In this document: positions 11,957-24,500 of the stretch, one piece after another | How the letters are laid out: every line of letters starts with the position of its first letter | How positions within the stretch are numbered: the stretch's first letter is position 1 | NCBI GenBank assembly: GCA_946803715.1 | Contig: CAMPET010000218.1 | Location: 4,639-67,461, forward strand | Reading direction: 5' to 3' | Length of the DNA stretch: 62,823 bases | Origin: Beroe ovata | Lineage: Eukaryota > Ctenophora > Nuda > Beroida > Beroidae | The notes under the pieces: model-generated | The model's input: only the letters and a program-made list of their open reading frames with translations | Told to the model about the DNA's origin: nothing | Database searches by the model: none | Translations under genes and position numbers: made by a program

Positions 11957-12205
11957 ATGGAGTTTCTGTGACTGTGAGAACATTTTTATTTAAGGCAGAA
12001 TAGATCCAGCCAATCAGAGCGCTGCGTTCAGGTCACATGTCCAGAGCGGACCAATCAGTAAATTACCAAAGTTTGGGTGCTCATTGCCGTGTGTGTGGGA
12101 GTGTGTGTGAGAAAGGTTTTATTTGAGGTAGACTGTAGAGTAGCTCCAGCCAATCAGAGCGCTGCGTTCAGGTCACATGTCCAGAGCGGAGCAATCAGCG
12201 AATTA
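11660..12205 (-). promoter_or_regulatory. Sister copy of the CLEAR/CCAAT promoter-like block
   Basis: GTCACGTGAC is at 11665-11674 and the same three ~115 bp CCAAT units follow, with a longer TG microsatellite near 11930-11955. The CCAAT words and the CACGTG palindrome are kept in both copies, while other positions differ by substitutions and small indels. It lies immediately upstream, on the minus strand, of the exon-like modules ending at 11557. Confidence 0.5.
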
Positions 12206-12314
12206 TCAAAGTTTGAAGGCGATACTCTCGAATATAGAGAGCCGTGTGTGTGAGTGTAACAGTGTTCATTGCCGTGTGTGTGTAGGAAAATAAAATAAAA
12301 TAGATGGGAAAATA

Positions 12315-12776
12315 AACAAGAATTACGCCCGTTATTCCCGACAGGCGGGCGTTATATTTCCACCCAGCCTTTAAAAGCAATCAGGTTAAAATTTAAAACC
12401 TAAGGTCTGGCTAATTTGTAATTGGGCCACATTGCTAATTGCGCGATCTTTTTGTCTTATTCCAACGGCCAATCTACGACGACGCGCATTTCATAAAATT
12501 GGTCGTTTAGTTAAAAATTTTACTTTGCGATTGCGCGCATGCAATTGCGTGCGGAGTGGTTTCTATGAAACACTTTGAAATGGTCGCGCGCGCACAAAAC
12601 CATTTATAATTAACTGGAAAATAGCCCCGGCCCACATGTTTTATAAAGGAGGGACCACCGCATACCGCATACCGCATACGACCATCCTACCAACCCCACT
12701 ATCTTCACCAAAATCTCCAAATTCCTAACCACCTTATGCCTTTTTAAGCCGCTTCGCGGCCAGGCTGGGTGGAAAA
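12315..12776. mobile_element. ~460 bp insertion with inverted repeats, MITE-like
   Basis: This stretch is absent from the sister copy, where 'gatgggaaaataaa' runs straight into 'aaatcg' near 7370. Within it, TTTCCACCCAGCCT at about 12357-12370 is matched in inverse orientation by AGGCTGGGTGGAAA at about 12762-12775, as expected for terminal or subterminal inverted repeats of a non-autonomous DNA transposon. About 40 bp left of the first repeat, with its own ACGCCCG/CGGGCGT hairpin, is also part of the insertion. It contains GCGCGC-rich words and GCATACC triplets and has no coding capacity. Confidence 0.6.
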
Positions 12777-13152
12777 AATCGTGGGAAATATCAAGACCAA
12801 GTAAAAAGAGGATTTCCGGCAGTGAACACAAGGGGTAGTTTTTACCCAATCTCGATAATAATAGATGCACAAGGTTGAGATTGAAGTGCCAAAAAAATCC
12901 CACTTTCTGAAATAGTGAAAGAGGCTGGAAAATCCCACCATTTTTCTATAAAAATGAACGTTTTAAATCTCATCATTTATATCTAAACCCATTTCTCAAC
13001 AGTACTTTCTACTTCACTGAAAAATACTGCAATCTATTCAAAGTTCATTATCCAGTTCGTTCATCAACATCTTTAGCGATCATCTTAGACTTCCTCTGAA
13101 CGTTACATTTTCCCTCATATTCTCTGAGATTCTCTTCTTGATATTCCGGGAT

Positions 13153-16100
13153 CTAACAGTCGAAACAAACAGTGATCTCATCAAATTTCTGTAGATCATT
13201 CATTCCCACATGAGAGACGTTAGCCCAGTCCGATGTAGACCATCTGTGGGGGGGGGAATCGGATAAAAATCAGGGGGTAAATTGGAGAAAAACATAGTAA
13301 GACTAGTGTCAGCTTAGATTGGATTAAGTAGTTGAAGATTCAGAGGTTGTCAACCATAATAAAACATGATAAATTCAAGTGTTGTCATGGTATTGGTAAC
13401 AACTACCTAAATGGTGGCTGTTGTTCCCAGGTAGGCCCTGCTGCTGCTCTCATCCCCAATTTCCTCATCAACCCTGAAATTGAACGAGTCACGAGAATGT
13501 GGCAAAATTTGGTAAATTCCATATGATCTGAGCACCCCCTGTTCGTGCTGAGGACACTTTCGAGTGTTTCACCGTATATATTGATGCTAAATTTCTAAAG
13601 AAACACTCAATATCATTCTCTACCAATGGGAAATCCTGATACCTGAGCTGGTTGCCTTGTAGTCGATAGCGCCTGACAGATTTTTCCCAAACACAGGAAG
13701 GGGATACGTTCCATTTGCCGGGTTCAGATCACTCCGTGAAGATATCGCATTGATTGCGGAGTAGGGAGGGGTGCAGGAGTCACAGGCAGAGAGGGGATCG
13801 TGGGAAAAGTCGTTATATCTGTGGATAGAGGTGGGGTGAGGGGTGTGGAGCGAGTTTCAGAGCCCCATTCTGAAGTCGCTACTCGAGTGAGAGGTGTGAC
13901 TGCTTTCCAAGGATAGAATTGCCCAAACTCTGTGTTAATTCTTACCTCATGACATCATAGAGTGACTCTACATCAGTCACATTCTCACTGTCCCGTTTAA
14001 AGATCAGTGCCCGTGGATTCGACTCGTATGAGAACATTGGGCCAAACTTATCCACCAATTTCTGTGGGAATTAGAGTGAAGGTGGAGTTAGTTCCTATTT
14101 CGGAACAATAAATCTTCAATCAAACGCGTGAACAATGACAATGTTCAGTACTTAAATCCACAAACACATGATCACAACCTCGTTTACCAACCTGAGATCC
14201 GGAAAGCTGGAATATGGACTTGAAATAGGGTGTGTTGTAACTAGGCCAGTACGTCTGTTCACTCAGGATATGTGTCACATCCTTGTACACTATGTGTCCA
14301 GGGAGCTGTTCTAAAACGTATAGTGTACCTGGATCAAATAGATGGATTATAATTCAAGAAGAGATAATGAATGAAGTAGGTATGTGTCAATGAGTGAATT
14401 AAAGTCATGATTTCATCAATGTGAAAAACACCGATTGATTTAGTACCTGGATTAAGTGTTTTCATCCTCGCAGTATACTTGTTGTAATCAACAATCATCC
14501 ACTGGTTGTTGTAGGTACCACTGTTATACTGAAATGGGGAAATTGCAGATAAATAACAAACCAAAATAGGCGGGGCGTGGGTGATAATATGGGGTTAAAG
14601 CCGGAATAATCTCAGGATTTCGTAAAATCAAGGATACCCAGCAATTCGGGATGTATTTAGGAGCATTTCAATGATAAAACTATATGTGATATCAGGTTTG
14701 AACTATCCATACGTTAACAATTTGTGATCATATCTACTTCGAAAATCACATTACTTTTTCGAAAACTGTGCACCATTCTCGTCCACTTTTAGCAAGTCTG
14801 TTAGCAATAACCCCTCTGATGTATTCTAACACTGTCCCCTCACTGTTCACATATTTCCACAAATCTGGGTTGAAGTTTCCAATCGTAGTCTCTTGCGATA
14901 CCTGAGAGCAAACATGTGTTACGAAAAGTTTTGCGCCTGTAAGCAGGTGTAAAGAACCAAGTAATATGCATCATTGCGTCGCGCGGCAACTGCGCGCGCT
15001 CTAAAAGGGCGGGCTTTTCGACAAAGGACCAGTTCATCTCTTTCAGGAAACAGATGGCTCATACTGGCCTGTTGTGACGAACTGGCGTCAACGAATTACA
15101 TCGCAAGCATACCTACGTCACAGGTAGGCAGTGGTGTCAGCGAATTATGACGAATAGGCACCACAATCGTCACACAGGCCTGTTCTGACGAACCGGTGTC
15201 AACAAATTCCATCGCAAGCATACCTACGTCACAGTTGGGCAGTGGTGTCAGCGAGTTGTGACGAATATGTACCACAATCGTCACACAGGCCAGTTCTGAC
15301 GAACTGGTGTCAACGAATTCCATCGCAAGCATACTCACTTTGCATGCATGAAGTGGTGTCAACACGTTCCAACACTTACCAGTCCAGTAGATATGAGAGT
15401 AAAATCATCCCCACTGAAAACAAATCCCGGATAACTGGTGAACACTTGTCTGACACCAGGAACCACTTCACTATCGTAACCAGACATCCTATAGTTGAGT
15501 GTGTAGCGTTTGACAACCCTTATCATTGCCTGGTAGTTATTCCAAGTAACGTGGGATACAAGCAGGTCGTGTGGTGTCCATTTTACCATGGCTGAGCAGT
15601 GACCTGAAAAGAGAAGGGGTTAAAATGCGGTTATATATAGGTGTCAAGGGATCAAGAGTATGGTTTGGAAAGAGAAACTGTTTGGCAAGATTGAGGTATG
15701 AAAATAAGGATAGACAAGGATCCTTGCTGTCAAGGCAAAAATCGTGTGATTTAATTTAAATCGTTGATACAGATTGATTTCGACAATCTTTACCTGATCC
15801 CAGAAGATTCTGCAAGATCCGCTCTTCCTCATTCGCGTACATTTTCCTGATATCCTCGTAAGCATCATTACTGCCCGTTTCATTGCTGGTTTCCTGCTTT
15901 TGTCCATTGCTATCCTCCTGAAATGAAGGAGCTTATTGAGTCATAGTAGTGGTAATTTCATAGGTTCCTCGACTTTTCATGAAATCATGCCTCGTTGATT
16001 ATTCATTTTCTGGAGCAAACGAGTTGAGACGACTAATGCTTCGTGTTGACACTCATGAAGGAACCAGAGAGGCTGAATTGGGTCCATTTGCCCCTTCACA

Positions 16101-17315
16101 ACCATGTGTTTCCAGCCGTGCATTGAGGTACACCGCTCACGGGAGTTTCCCGCCTAAAGAATGCTACGCCGCGCAGTGCGCGCACGACAAAACCTCCAAT
16201 GCGCGCTCTTTGCGCGCCATCTCTGCAAATTTTCTTTCGCGCAATCCAAAAAAGTACAAATTCCCACGGTCCTTGCAAGATTTTGCGACCGACTTGCAAA
16301 TTGTGCACGGTGCAGAAATTTGCATACCTGATATAAAGCGACTTCCAAATCAATCAAATCTCCCATCATGTTCATGAGATGGAATTGTTGTAGTGTCAGG
16401 GTACCAGGGTACTTCATACTGAACCCAACTTGAAGTCCTGACAGAAATCGTTGATAGATAAACCTGTATCACATCAATTCGAATAGGAAATCTCAATTTG
16501 CATGGTTTCGACATTATTACCTTCAATCTGAAGCACAATCAGGTTCACTTGGTGCCAGTAAACAGACTTCTCGCCGAACTCCGCAATCATTTTCATCATC
16601 CAGTTGTAATTGGTATCCATGTACGTGAATAGCTTGTCACAGTATCGCGATGGTTTTGCACAGTATCCCTCCATAGTGTTGTTCCAGCTTTGGAAAATTC
16701 TGAGAGAGCAGATTCAATGAGTCACATGGCTGCTCATGCTTCTAGCCGTGGCCTTGACACTTCCCTCTCTTGACACCACTTTATCCCTCTTCTCAATTCT
16801 CCCCTGACACCACTCTCTCCCCTGACACCACCCTCTCCCCTGACACCACTCTCTCCCCTGACACCACATTACCTGGTAGCAGTGACATATCCCTCCCCAA
16901 TGCCAGCTGCCCTGGCTTGTAATTTGTCAGGCTGTGTCTGATTGGTTGTCACTGAGAGCAAAGACCAGCCTGTACTGAAAAGACAGGGTCACAACTGAAG
17001 TCCACGGAATTATTCAAGATTTGCAAGGACCCATTGAAATTAGCTACAGAAATCTACAGAGATGCAGGAAAAGCGAAGTTGTGGGGTTGGGACCGAAATT
17101 GCTGGATACTACTAAATCCTAAGATTGTCGAGAAACCTGCTGATCACATCTTGAAACTCTATGGTTGCTGCCACGTTCCCACCACTCCCATCTCTACTCA
17201 CAGTCAAATCCTCCAACACGCAGACAACTTCAGCATCAGACAACTTATCGACACGTATAGGGGTTGCTATAGCAACAGTCGAGAGACCGAGCAACGTGAG
17301 AAACTCCCGAAACAT
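13153..17315 (-). CDS. PLBD: Lysosomal phospholipase B-like protein (PLBD family), 577 aa
   Basis: Thirteen exons join in phase: 17315-17137, 16974-16873, 16699-16521, 16437-16328, 15917-15794, 15603-15380, 14901-14755, 14528-14447, 14328-14192, 14061-13946, 13818-13643, 13473-13407, 13243-13153. The 1,734 bases give 577 residues, close to the usual size of PLBD1/PLBD2. The start gives a short signal peptide (MFREFLTLLGL...) for lysosomal or secreted routing. Family marks are TGWSLLS, GTYNNQWMIVDY, RYNDFSHDPLS, SSRSDLNPANGTYP and AAAGPTWEQQPPF. The family is Ntn-hydrolase-like: self-cleavage exposes a cysteine, here Cys234 in GHCSAMVK. The 1-versus-2 paralogue cannot be decided. An acceptor-like tract (cgattcag) lies 4 bases before the ATG. 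The neighbour is alpha-mannosidase, head-to-head. Known family role: glycerophospholipid deacylation in lysosomes for PLBD1, less clear for PLBD2. Confidence 0.93.
15060..15365. repeat. ~115 bp tandem repeat in a PLBD intron
   Basis: About two and a half copies of a ~115 bp unit lie in the intron between exons 6 and 7. The unit includes GTGACGAAC, GGTGTCAACGAATTC, CATCGCAAGCATAC and CCACAATCGTCACACAGGCC. The minus-strand 89-codon frame across it is only a read of the repeat. The GGTGTCA and GTGACGAA words link it to the dispersed TTGACACC family seen elsewhere in the window. Confidence 0.8.
16755..16870. repeat. TGACACCACT minisatellite in a PLBD intron
   Basis: Short tandem units of the type CCCCTGACACCACTCTCTC run through the intron between exons 2 and 3. 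Related arrays occur near 30130-31080, 48530-48820 and 49535-49640. Confidence 0.8.
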
Positions 17316-18599
17316 GATCCTGAATCGACAGGAATGCTGATATTCCTCGATAGATGGCAATGGTCTTGATCAAGGAATGAAAGACGAATGATTTAAACTT
17401 ATATAATAATCGCCATGTGTTTCATTAGAACATAGTTCAGGGAAATTCCCAGCCATAATCAACTCTAATTTTCCACAAGTCCATTATCAATGAAGTAACC
17501 TTGGACAGTAATCACAGGGATCATTGATTAGGCGGTAATTACTAATTAATTATCATACTGATCATAATACGATTATTCGTAGAAATCGGATTTCGGAAAG
17601 CTAAGGCAGTATCAAAATGTGCCAGGTTCGACGAAGACTTGCAACACAGCGGCAAATATAGAATCTGACATCAAGAAGCAGCCTCCATATAACGGAGAAA
17701 CTTTCAGAAAGCGAAAATTAAGTCTTTTTTATAATAATGGTATGCCGTGACGCCGGCATCCAAAACCTATCAAGTAACCTACGCTATTCAAATGAGAGAA
17801 GTCGGAGAAAATAATGCTCAATTACGGAGATGTTCGGATATATTCATACCTCAAATATTGCAAAGCGGGGGGAGGTCGTGATGGCGTGAGTGCGGAATAT
17901 ATTGACCACGAAAACTATGATATTTCCGCCTGTAGTTTGGAACTACATTGCAAAATAATATATGACGTGAGGATCGTAGTAAATATACTTTGCTCAGACA
18001 AGAAATCTCATTAATGAACATAATAGAGAATATCAATCTAACATAGAACAGTGATTTGAAATATTACGGATCAATCAGCCACGGAATACGTATTTGGGAT
18101 TTTGACATAATCTATTTGTTTCTACAACAATGTGTGAAATTTCACGTTTACAATTTACGTACTTATTTAGGATCTAGAACCAGTTGAAACCTCATCAATG
18201 AAGCATAAAACGTACAACTGGAGTTGATGTTTCGCAATCCAACGCAACCCAAAATCGGCCGATGCAAAATTGAAATCGAGATGTCAAAGCCCACGATATT
18301 ATAAAATAGCGCGATTTGAAGCAGAGAAACGAAACAATTTTCTCAATTCTCGGAAATCAGGCCACTCCATATCAACCACCACAATTTTTCCAACTTTAAA
18401 AAGCGTGAGAGGGATATAGGTTTGATTCTGAAACTTGAGCTTAGATGAAGATAGGACCAGTGTTTGTTAATTGATTAGATTAGAGGAAAATGTCCGATCA
18501 ATGAATGGTTATATGACCATTTCTGCAGTACGCGCGTCTTATCAGACCGTTTGAGTTGTGACACATTCGCTGAAACTTGCAGTTTGTTTTGTGCAAAAT
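17316..18599. promoter_or_regulatory. Shared divergent intergenic region PLBD / alpha-mannosidase
   Basis: About 1.28 kb separates the start codons of two oppositely oriented lysosomal hydrolase genes, so both promoters should lie here. It is AT-rich. I see no CACGTG E-box in it, although a CAATCAG box lies near 18071 and there is a short hairpin (ATGCCG/CGGCAT) near 17741-17758. The open frames in it are short and without splice context. A bidirectional promoter is inferred from arrangement only. Confidence 0.5.
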
Positions 18600-21500
18600 A
18601 TGGCGTGGAGTTTATGTGTTTTGGTGTGCGGGTTGCTGGTCACTGTTCTCTGCAGGGACATTGATAACCAAAGGTTTGACTAGAATCCTTCCATTGCTCG
18701 AGACATAGATAGGAAAGTCAGCGACCAAAACTCTACAAAACTCAATAGAACCACTCAGAAAACCTAATCACTAATCAGACACAGAACCTAATCAGGAATC
18801 TCATCAGGGACCCAATCACAGTGGTCCACGTGGTACCACACACTCATGATGATGTGGGCTGGCTGAAGACCAAGGATCAGTATTATTACGGGGCAAGAGG
18901 GGATATCCGGCAAGATGGGGTAAGTGGCGGGAGAGAGAAATTGTTCTTAGAACAAAGTCAGGAATAAAACAAGATATGAACAATGCTCTTGTTCTTGTTC
19001 TTCTTTCATTCGTGACTTTGTTGTTCTTGTTGTCACACTTTGCAAATGGAATGGGACTCCCCTCCCTCAAATCCCCAATTCTCTCTCCCATCCTAGGTTC
19101 AGTATATCCTCGACACTGTTATCGACGAACTACTTAAAGATCCCAACAAAACCTTCATCTACGTTGAAATCGCATATTTCAAGATGTGGTGGGAGGAACA
19201 AGACAAGGAAATGCACGGAAAAGTACGCGAACTCATCAAACGGAAACAGCTCGAATTTGTGAACGGCGGGTTTGTGAGCAATGACGAGGCGGGAGTCCAC
19301 TATTCCGCGACTATCGATCAGTTCAGTGCCGGAATGGTCTGGCTGACGGAAACTTTTGGCGGAGCTGCCGAACCCAGGGTAGGCTGGCAGATAGACCCGT
19401 TCGGGCACAGCCGGGCACACGTGGCTCTGAGTTATCAGAGCGGGCTGAAGGGCATGTTTTTCGCCCGCATACACTACCAGGACTACGAGAGACGGAAGCG
19501 GAGCAGGGATCTGGAGTTTATGTGGGAATCAGAGGGGGATTCCATCTTCACCGGAGTGCTGTACCGGGCAAACTACATGGAACCCCCGGGTTTCTGTTTC
19601 GATACGCGTTGCTCGGATACGCCCATGGTAACGAACTCCGGCTCCCCTGAATACAACATTCCGGAGCGGGTGGCGGAGTTTCTGGAGTATGTGCGGGACC
19701 AGGCCGCGCACTATCGGAGCGGGCATATCATGATCACGATGGGACGGGATTTCGCGTACCAAAACGCACACAAATACTTCAAAAACCTGGATATATTGAT
19801 AAGGGAGGTGAATAAGGGGACAGGAGATCATGGGTTTAAGTTGGTGTATTCCACACCATCCAGATATATGGACGCGGTGATGGATGCCACTAATGGGACC
19901 CTGTCAACAAAAGCAGATGATCACTTCCCCTATGCTGATGGTCCACACTCCTACTGGACAGGTAAATATGTGTCATTATCCGTGACGAGACAATCTAAAT
20001 ACCTAGATGAAGTTTAGCAAAGTCGAAGGATCCCTTTTGATAAATCTCGAACGAAATAAAAACAACATTTACGCCTTCTCCAACTTCTTCTCAGGATACT
20101 TCACTTCGCGTCCGGCTCTCAAAGGCTACATCAGGGACAGCAATAACATGCTACAAGCATGCAGACAGATTGAGGTCCTGGTCGGGAGTAAGAGGTGATG
20201 AGTTCATAGTTACCAGGGTGTTACCATGGTAACAGTCGTACTGATATGTGTTTCAGACCAACTTTCGATTGTCTCTATAAATCAATAAGTCTCGAATTAT
20301 CATTATTGAATCTATCATCAGTACTTTCATAGGAATCATTAATCATTGACCTCTCAGCCTCTCCTTTGTTCCTGGCCTATTATCTGACTGATTTAAAAAA
20401 TCACGGATGAATCATCTTCTTTTTCCATCACGTGTAATTAATGCTACATCCCCTCGCAGATGTGATGCAGATTCACTCTGGCTGGCTCTGAGCGTAGCAC
20501 AACACCATGATGCTATAACCGGAACCAGCAAACAGCATGTGGCTGACGACTATGCGCGGCAGTTGGCAATAGGCCAGGATTTCTGTGAGGGCGTGATAAA
20601 TAGGGGGCTGGAGCAGCTGACCGGACTGACTGATGGAGGTATTCCATCTGAGTTTTGTCAAACTTGATTTTAGTAACAAGATGGAATAGTCGAATTTAAA
20701 CGAGACACGTTTAAACTCAATCACTAGACATGCACTCACACGAATCACATGATAATATCATATTGTGATAACCCTCTAATCATGAGTCTCCCCCTCTCAT
20801 CCTCTCATCGTGACAGGTTTACAATCATGTCGACTAATAAACGAGAGTGTTTGTAGTGTAACGGGCGAGGATGGTAACAAAGCAGTTACAGTCGTGGTGT
20901 ATAACGCAAGACCCGTGATAAGAAGCGAGTTCATTCGGGTGAGTGTGAAATCATAAATTAAATCGGGAAAGTTCTACTTTTAGAATAGTGTGATTCGATA
21001 GAGTGGATAGAAGTTTCCATGATTGTGTACACTGTACCTAGTTCTTTCAGAACATTTTCGCATAAATGGAATTATTTGGATCCCATATTGAACACTGAAG
21101 ATCCACCAATTTCTAACTTTCGTTGTCCGTCAGATACCCCTCCTCCATCCTCACTATAAAGTTATTGATCTGGAAACCTCGGAGCCCGTCATGGTGTCTT
21201 TTGTTAGGGTCAGTCCTAACTCTAGACGGATCAATCCACAATCTCTACCGATAGGTGAGTCATATGGGTTAACAATTTCATCAGGGTTGCCATGGTAACG
21301 CATCAACTGAGTTCTAAAAATACGGTCGCAAGGGGTTTCTCGATCGAGAGATTACGGGGGAAAACTCATTTCTCTTCTTCATCGGAACGAATCACTTCCT
21401 CGGGAAAGATTTATACGAAATGCTTCACACGACTAATATAAACTCCTAATTTCCCTCTCATCCTCTCTCTCTCTCTCTCCATCACAGAGGGTGTATTCTC

Positions 21501-24500
21501 AACAACTACTCCTGGAATGGGATTCTCATCTTATCGACTAGTCCCGACTCTCTTCTCCCCCTTCTCACAGATACTCACTCCACAGCTGCCAGATGCTGAG
21601 GATATCAAGATAGAATCAAAAGTGAGTGTGCCTCACTTTCACCAAACTTACCTGGCCTGCTCCCGTCTTGTTTTTGTAGTACATTCTCAAAAGGCTCTTT
21701 GGGATGTAAGAGTTGACTAAATATGTGCTTTCTCGTTCTATCACAGGCACTAATAGTTGAGTTTGACAGCAAGACAGGATCACTGAAAAGTATCACGAGC
21801 AAACAATCAGAAATGTCACGAGACTCAGTGACGTATAGGCTAATGGAATATGCGGCAAGTACGGGAGATGACACTGACAAACAGGCTTCAGGTGCGTGGA
21901 AACCACCAATCGAGATCAATCTTTGGTCAAAGAAATCAAGGAAATTTCTCTCCAACTTGATTGATCGTTTACCAGGAGCGTACATATTCAGACCGAAGGA
22001 GGACGCACCGAGTGAAATTGCCACACCCATTCTCACTAACTATCTGGTGGCAAAACAATTTGCTGAAGTGTGGCAAGATTTCGGAGAATGGTTAGTCGAG
22101 GAACTGGTTTCAATCTTTCGAGAGTCTTGGAATCAAACAATCAATGAACGCATCAATCAATCAGACAATCAGACAATCAATTAATCAATCAAACCATCAA
22201 TCAAATCATCACTCAATCAATCAATTCCCCTACCAGGGCAAGTTTGGTGACCCGAGTATTCTTTGATAAGGACTACATTGAGGTGGAATGGGTTGTGGGA
22301 CCTCTACCCTCCGACATGGGACGGGAGCTTATCATCAGGTAGGATAAAGAGAGAGTTATAGTAGAGAGATAAGTCTTTAAATCTTGGCACAGAATTTCAT
22401 AATCTCTATAGGTATTGCGGCATTGACCTCATTGGAGCATTAAGGATTATAGGTTCACGAGCATTGCTACCTGATTCAATGCGGAAAAATCTTAAAAAAT
22501 CTATAGAAAAAGACAATGTAATTATGTTCACATGATAACAATCGTCTCTCTTTCGTCAGGTATGAAACGAGTCTGGAAACAGATAACAAATTCTATACGG
22601 ACAGCAATGGTCGGGAGATCATACAGCGGGTCCTGGACGAGCAGCCTAGTTGGGAGCTCAATGTTACCGAGCATGTGGCTGGTGAGATAAAGTCCAAACT
22701 TTGACATAATATCCACGTATGAGATAAGAAAGAATCAGAAAAAACCATGAACTTACTTTCCGAAGGCAGCTTAGTGTACTTCAATACACAAAATATAAAC
22801 TTTTTACAAAGATCAGGGAACTGAAAAACAATTAAAAACCCAGCGCTGATGACTCTCTTAAGATCTAAATACAAGATAACCTCAACCCAACATCAGGGAA
22901 CTACTACCCAGTCAACACTCACACTACCCTACTCGACACCTCACGGGGTGTACAGTTCTCAGTCCTCACTGATAGATCTCACGGTGCAGCATCACTGGAC
23001 AACGGACAGGTCAGTAGTAGACAAGTCTGGTTTTATGTGTGGCAACTGATAAATGGGTGTGGTTTCATAAGGAGAGTTGTTCCTTAATCAAAATGTGTAA
23101 TTGTTATTGTTGAGTTGTCGATATTTAAATGTGAAATATTAACATCTACTGCGATGGACAAGTTATTATTACTCAAAACGTGCCAGGTGGAACTAATGAT
23201 ACACAGACGACTACTTGTGGACGATATGCGAGGGGTTGACGAGGCTCTCAACGAGACACAGAACGGCCATGGCCTCATTGTCAAGGGCCGACATTGGCTC
23301 CATTATTCCAGTGAGTGGCGGCCCCAAAATGGACAGTCACAGTGTTGTATAGGTCCATACAGTGACTCTAATGAAACACGCAGCAATAGGCACAATCGTC
23401 ACTATTTTGGAAAGCAGGGTCACTCTCTTACCTGCACTACCTATCGTTGCCATGGTGACACTGCCGCTCCGCGTTGCTATGGAATCCCTCCCAGGTTTCG
23501 ACCACGTGGACAGAGTCCGGGTTCTGTCACAAGAGAAGTTTTACCGTCCTAGTATCTCACTTGGTAGAGACATAGCGGCACCGGCCTATCCTGTAATGGG
23601 TTTCGCTGGTCAGGCAGTGGATGATGAATATATCAACGTGCTGACCGTCATTAATGTGGATTACGAGGGAGACGTCTTCGTGAGTATTAAATTCCTCATC
23701 CCACTCCCCCCACTCCCCCATTTCACTCCCCCTTACCCGTTGAACCCGCAATTCCAATCCATTCTCATAATTTAAGTCTGAAGTCAAATGACTAGCAGCT
23801 CCCCAGGGGGAGGGGCAAGATAGGGCCAAAATTCGGTCGGCAATCGATTCAGCGTCCAAAATTACATAGGAAACGACGGTATCTATATGAAAATCGGCCA
23901 AAAAACTTTTCGTCAAATTTCTGATCTCAGTATCGGTGGAAAATGTAATCGATGATGTCCACACTTTTATACTCCATTTTTGAAGGTCTTTAATGAAAAC
24001 TAAACGGGTACTTAGGACGTCAATTTTTCACCAAATCATCTCTCCTACTCCCAGACTGCAAGTATCAAGCCTTTTCATGATCATGCAGATTCCATAGACG
24101 ATGTGAAACCACGCCCAAAACACGATTTCAAACCTGTGGGAAGCATTACCTGCAAATCACGAAAATCAATGGGACGCACCAGATGGGTCAAATATTTTTT
24201 CTCCGTACAATAACTCGTAATAGATGTTCCTGGCCTAATTTTTGACGTAGAATCCGAATCTGAACGAATTCTTGAGCTAGCTCATCGAGAAGTAGACGAA
24301 AATTCCAGTTTAACCTTCGATGAATACTCCTAATTCACGAGACAGACAGCACCTCAGGAAAGCAAGATAGGGCCAAAATTCGGTCGGCAATCGATTCAGC
24401 GTCCAAAATTACATAGGAATCGACGGTATCTATATGAAAATCGGCCAAAAAACTTTTCGTCAAATTTCTGATCTCAGTATCGGTGGAAAATGTAATCGAT

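Noticed and set aside
15096-15365. 89-codon frame with internal repeats
   Set aside because: It lies in a PLBD intron and follows a ~115 bp tandem DNA repeat.
17814-18036. Short frames in the divergent intergenic region
   Set aside because: Both strands are open by chance in AT-rich sequence; no splice context or homology.
23311-23362. Reading exon 14 of alpha-mannosidase straight on ([10 protein letters not shown]...)
   Set aside because: It hits a stop after 13 codons and departs from the family; splicing 23310 to 23363 restores the conserved region in phase.
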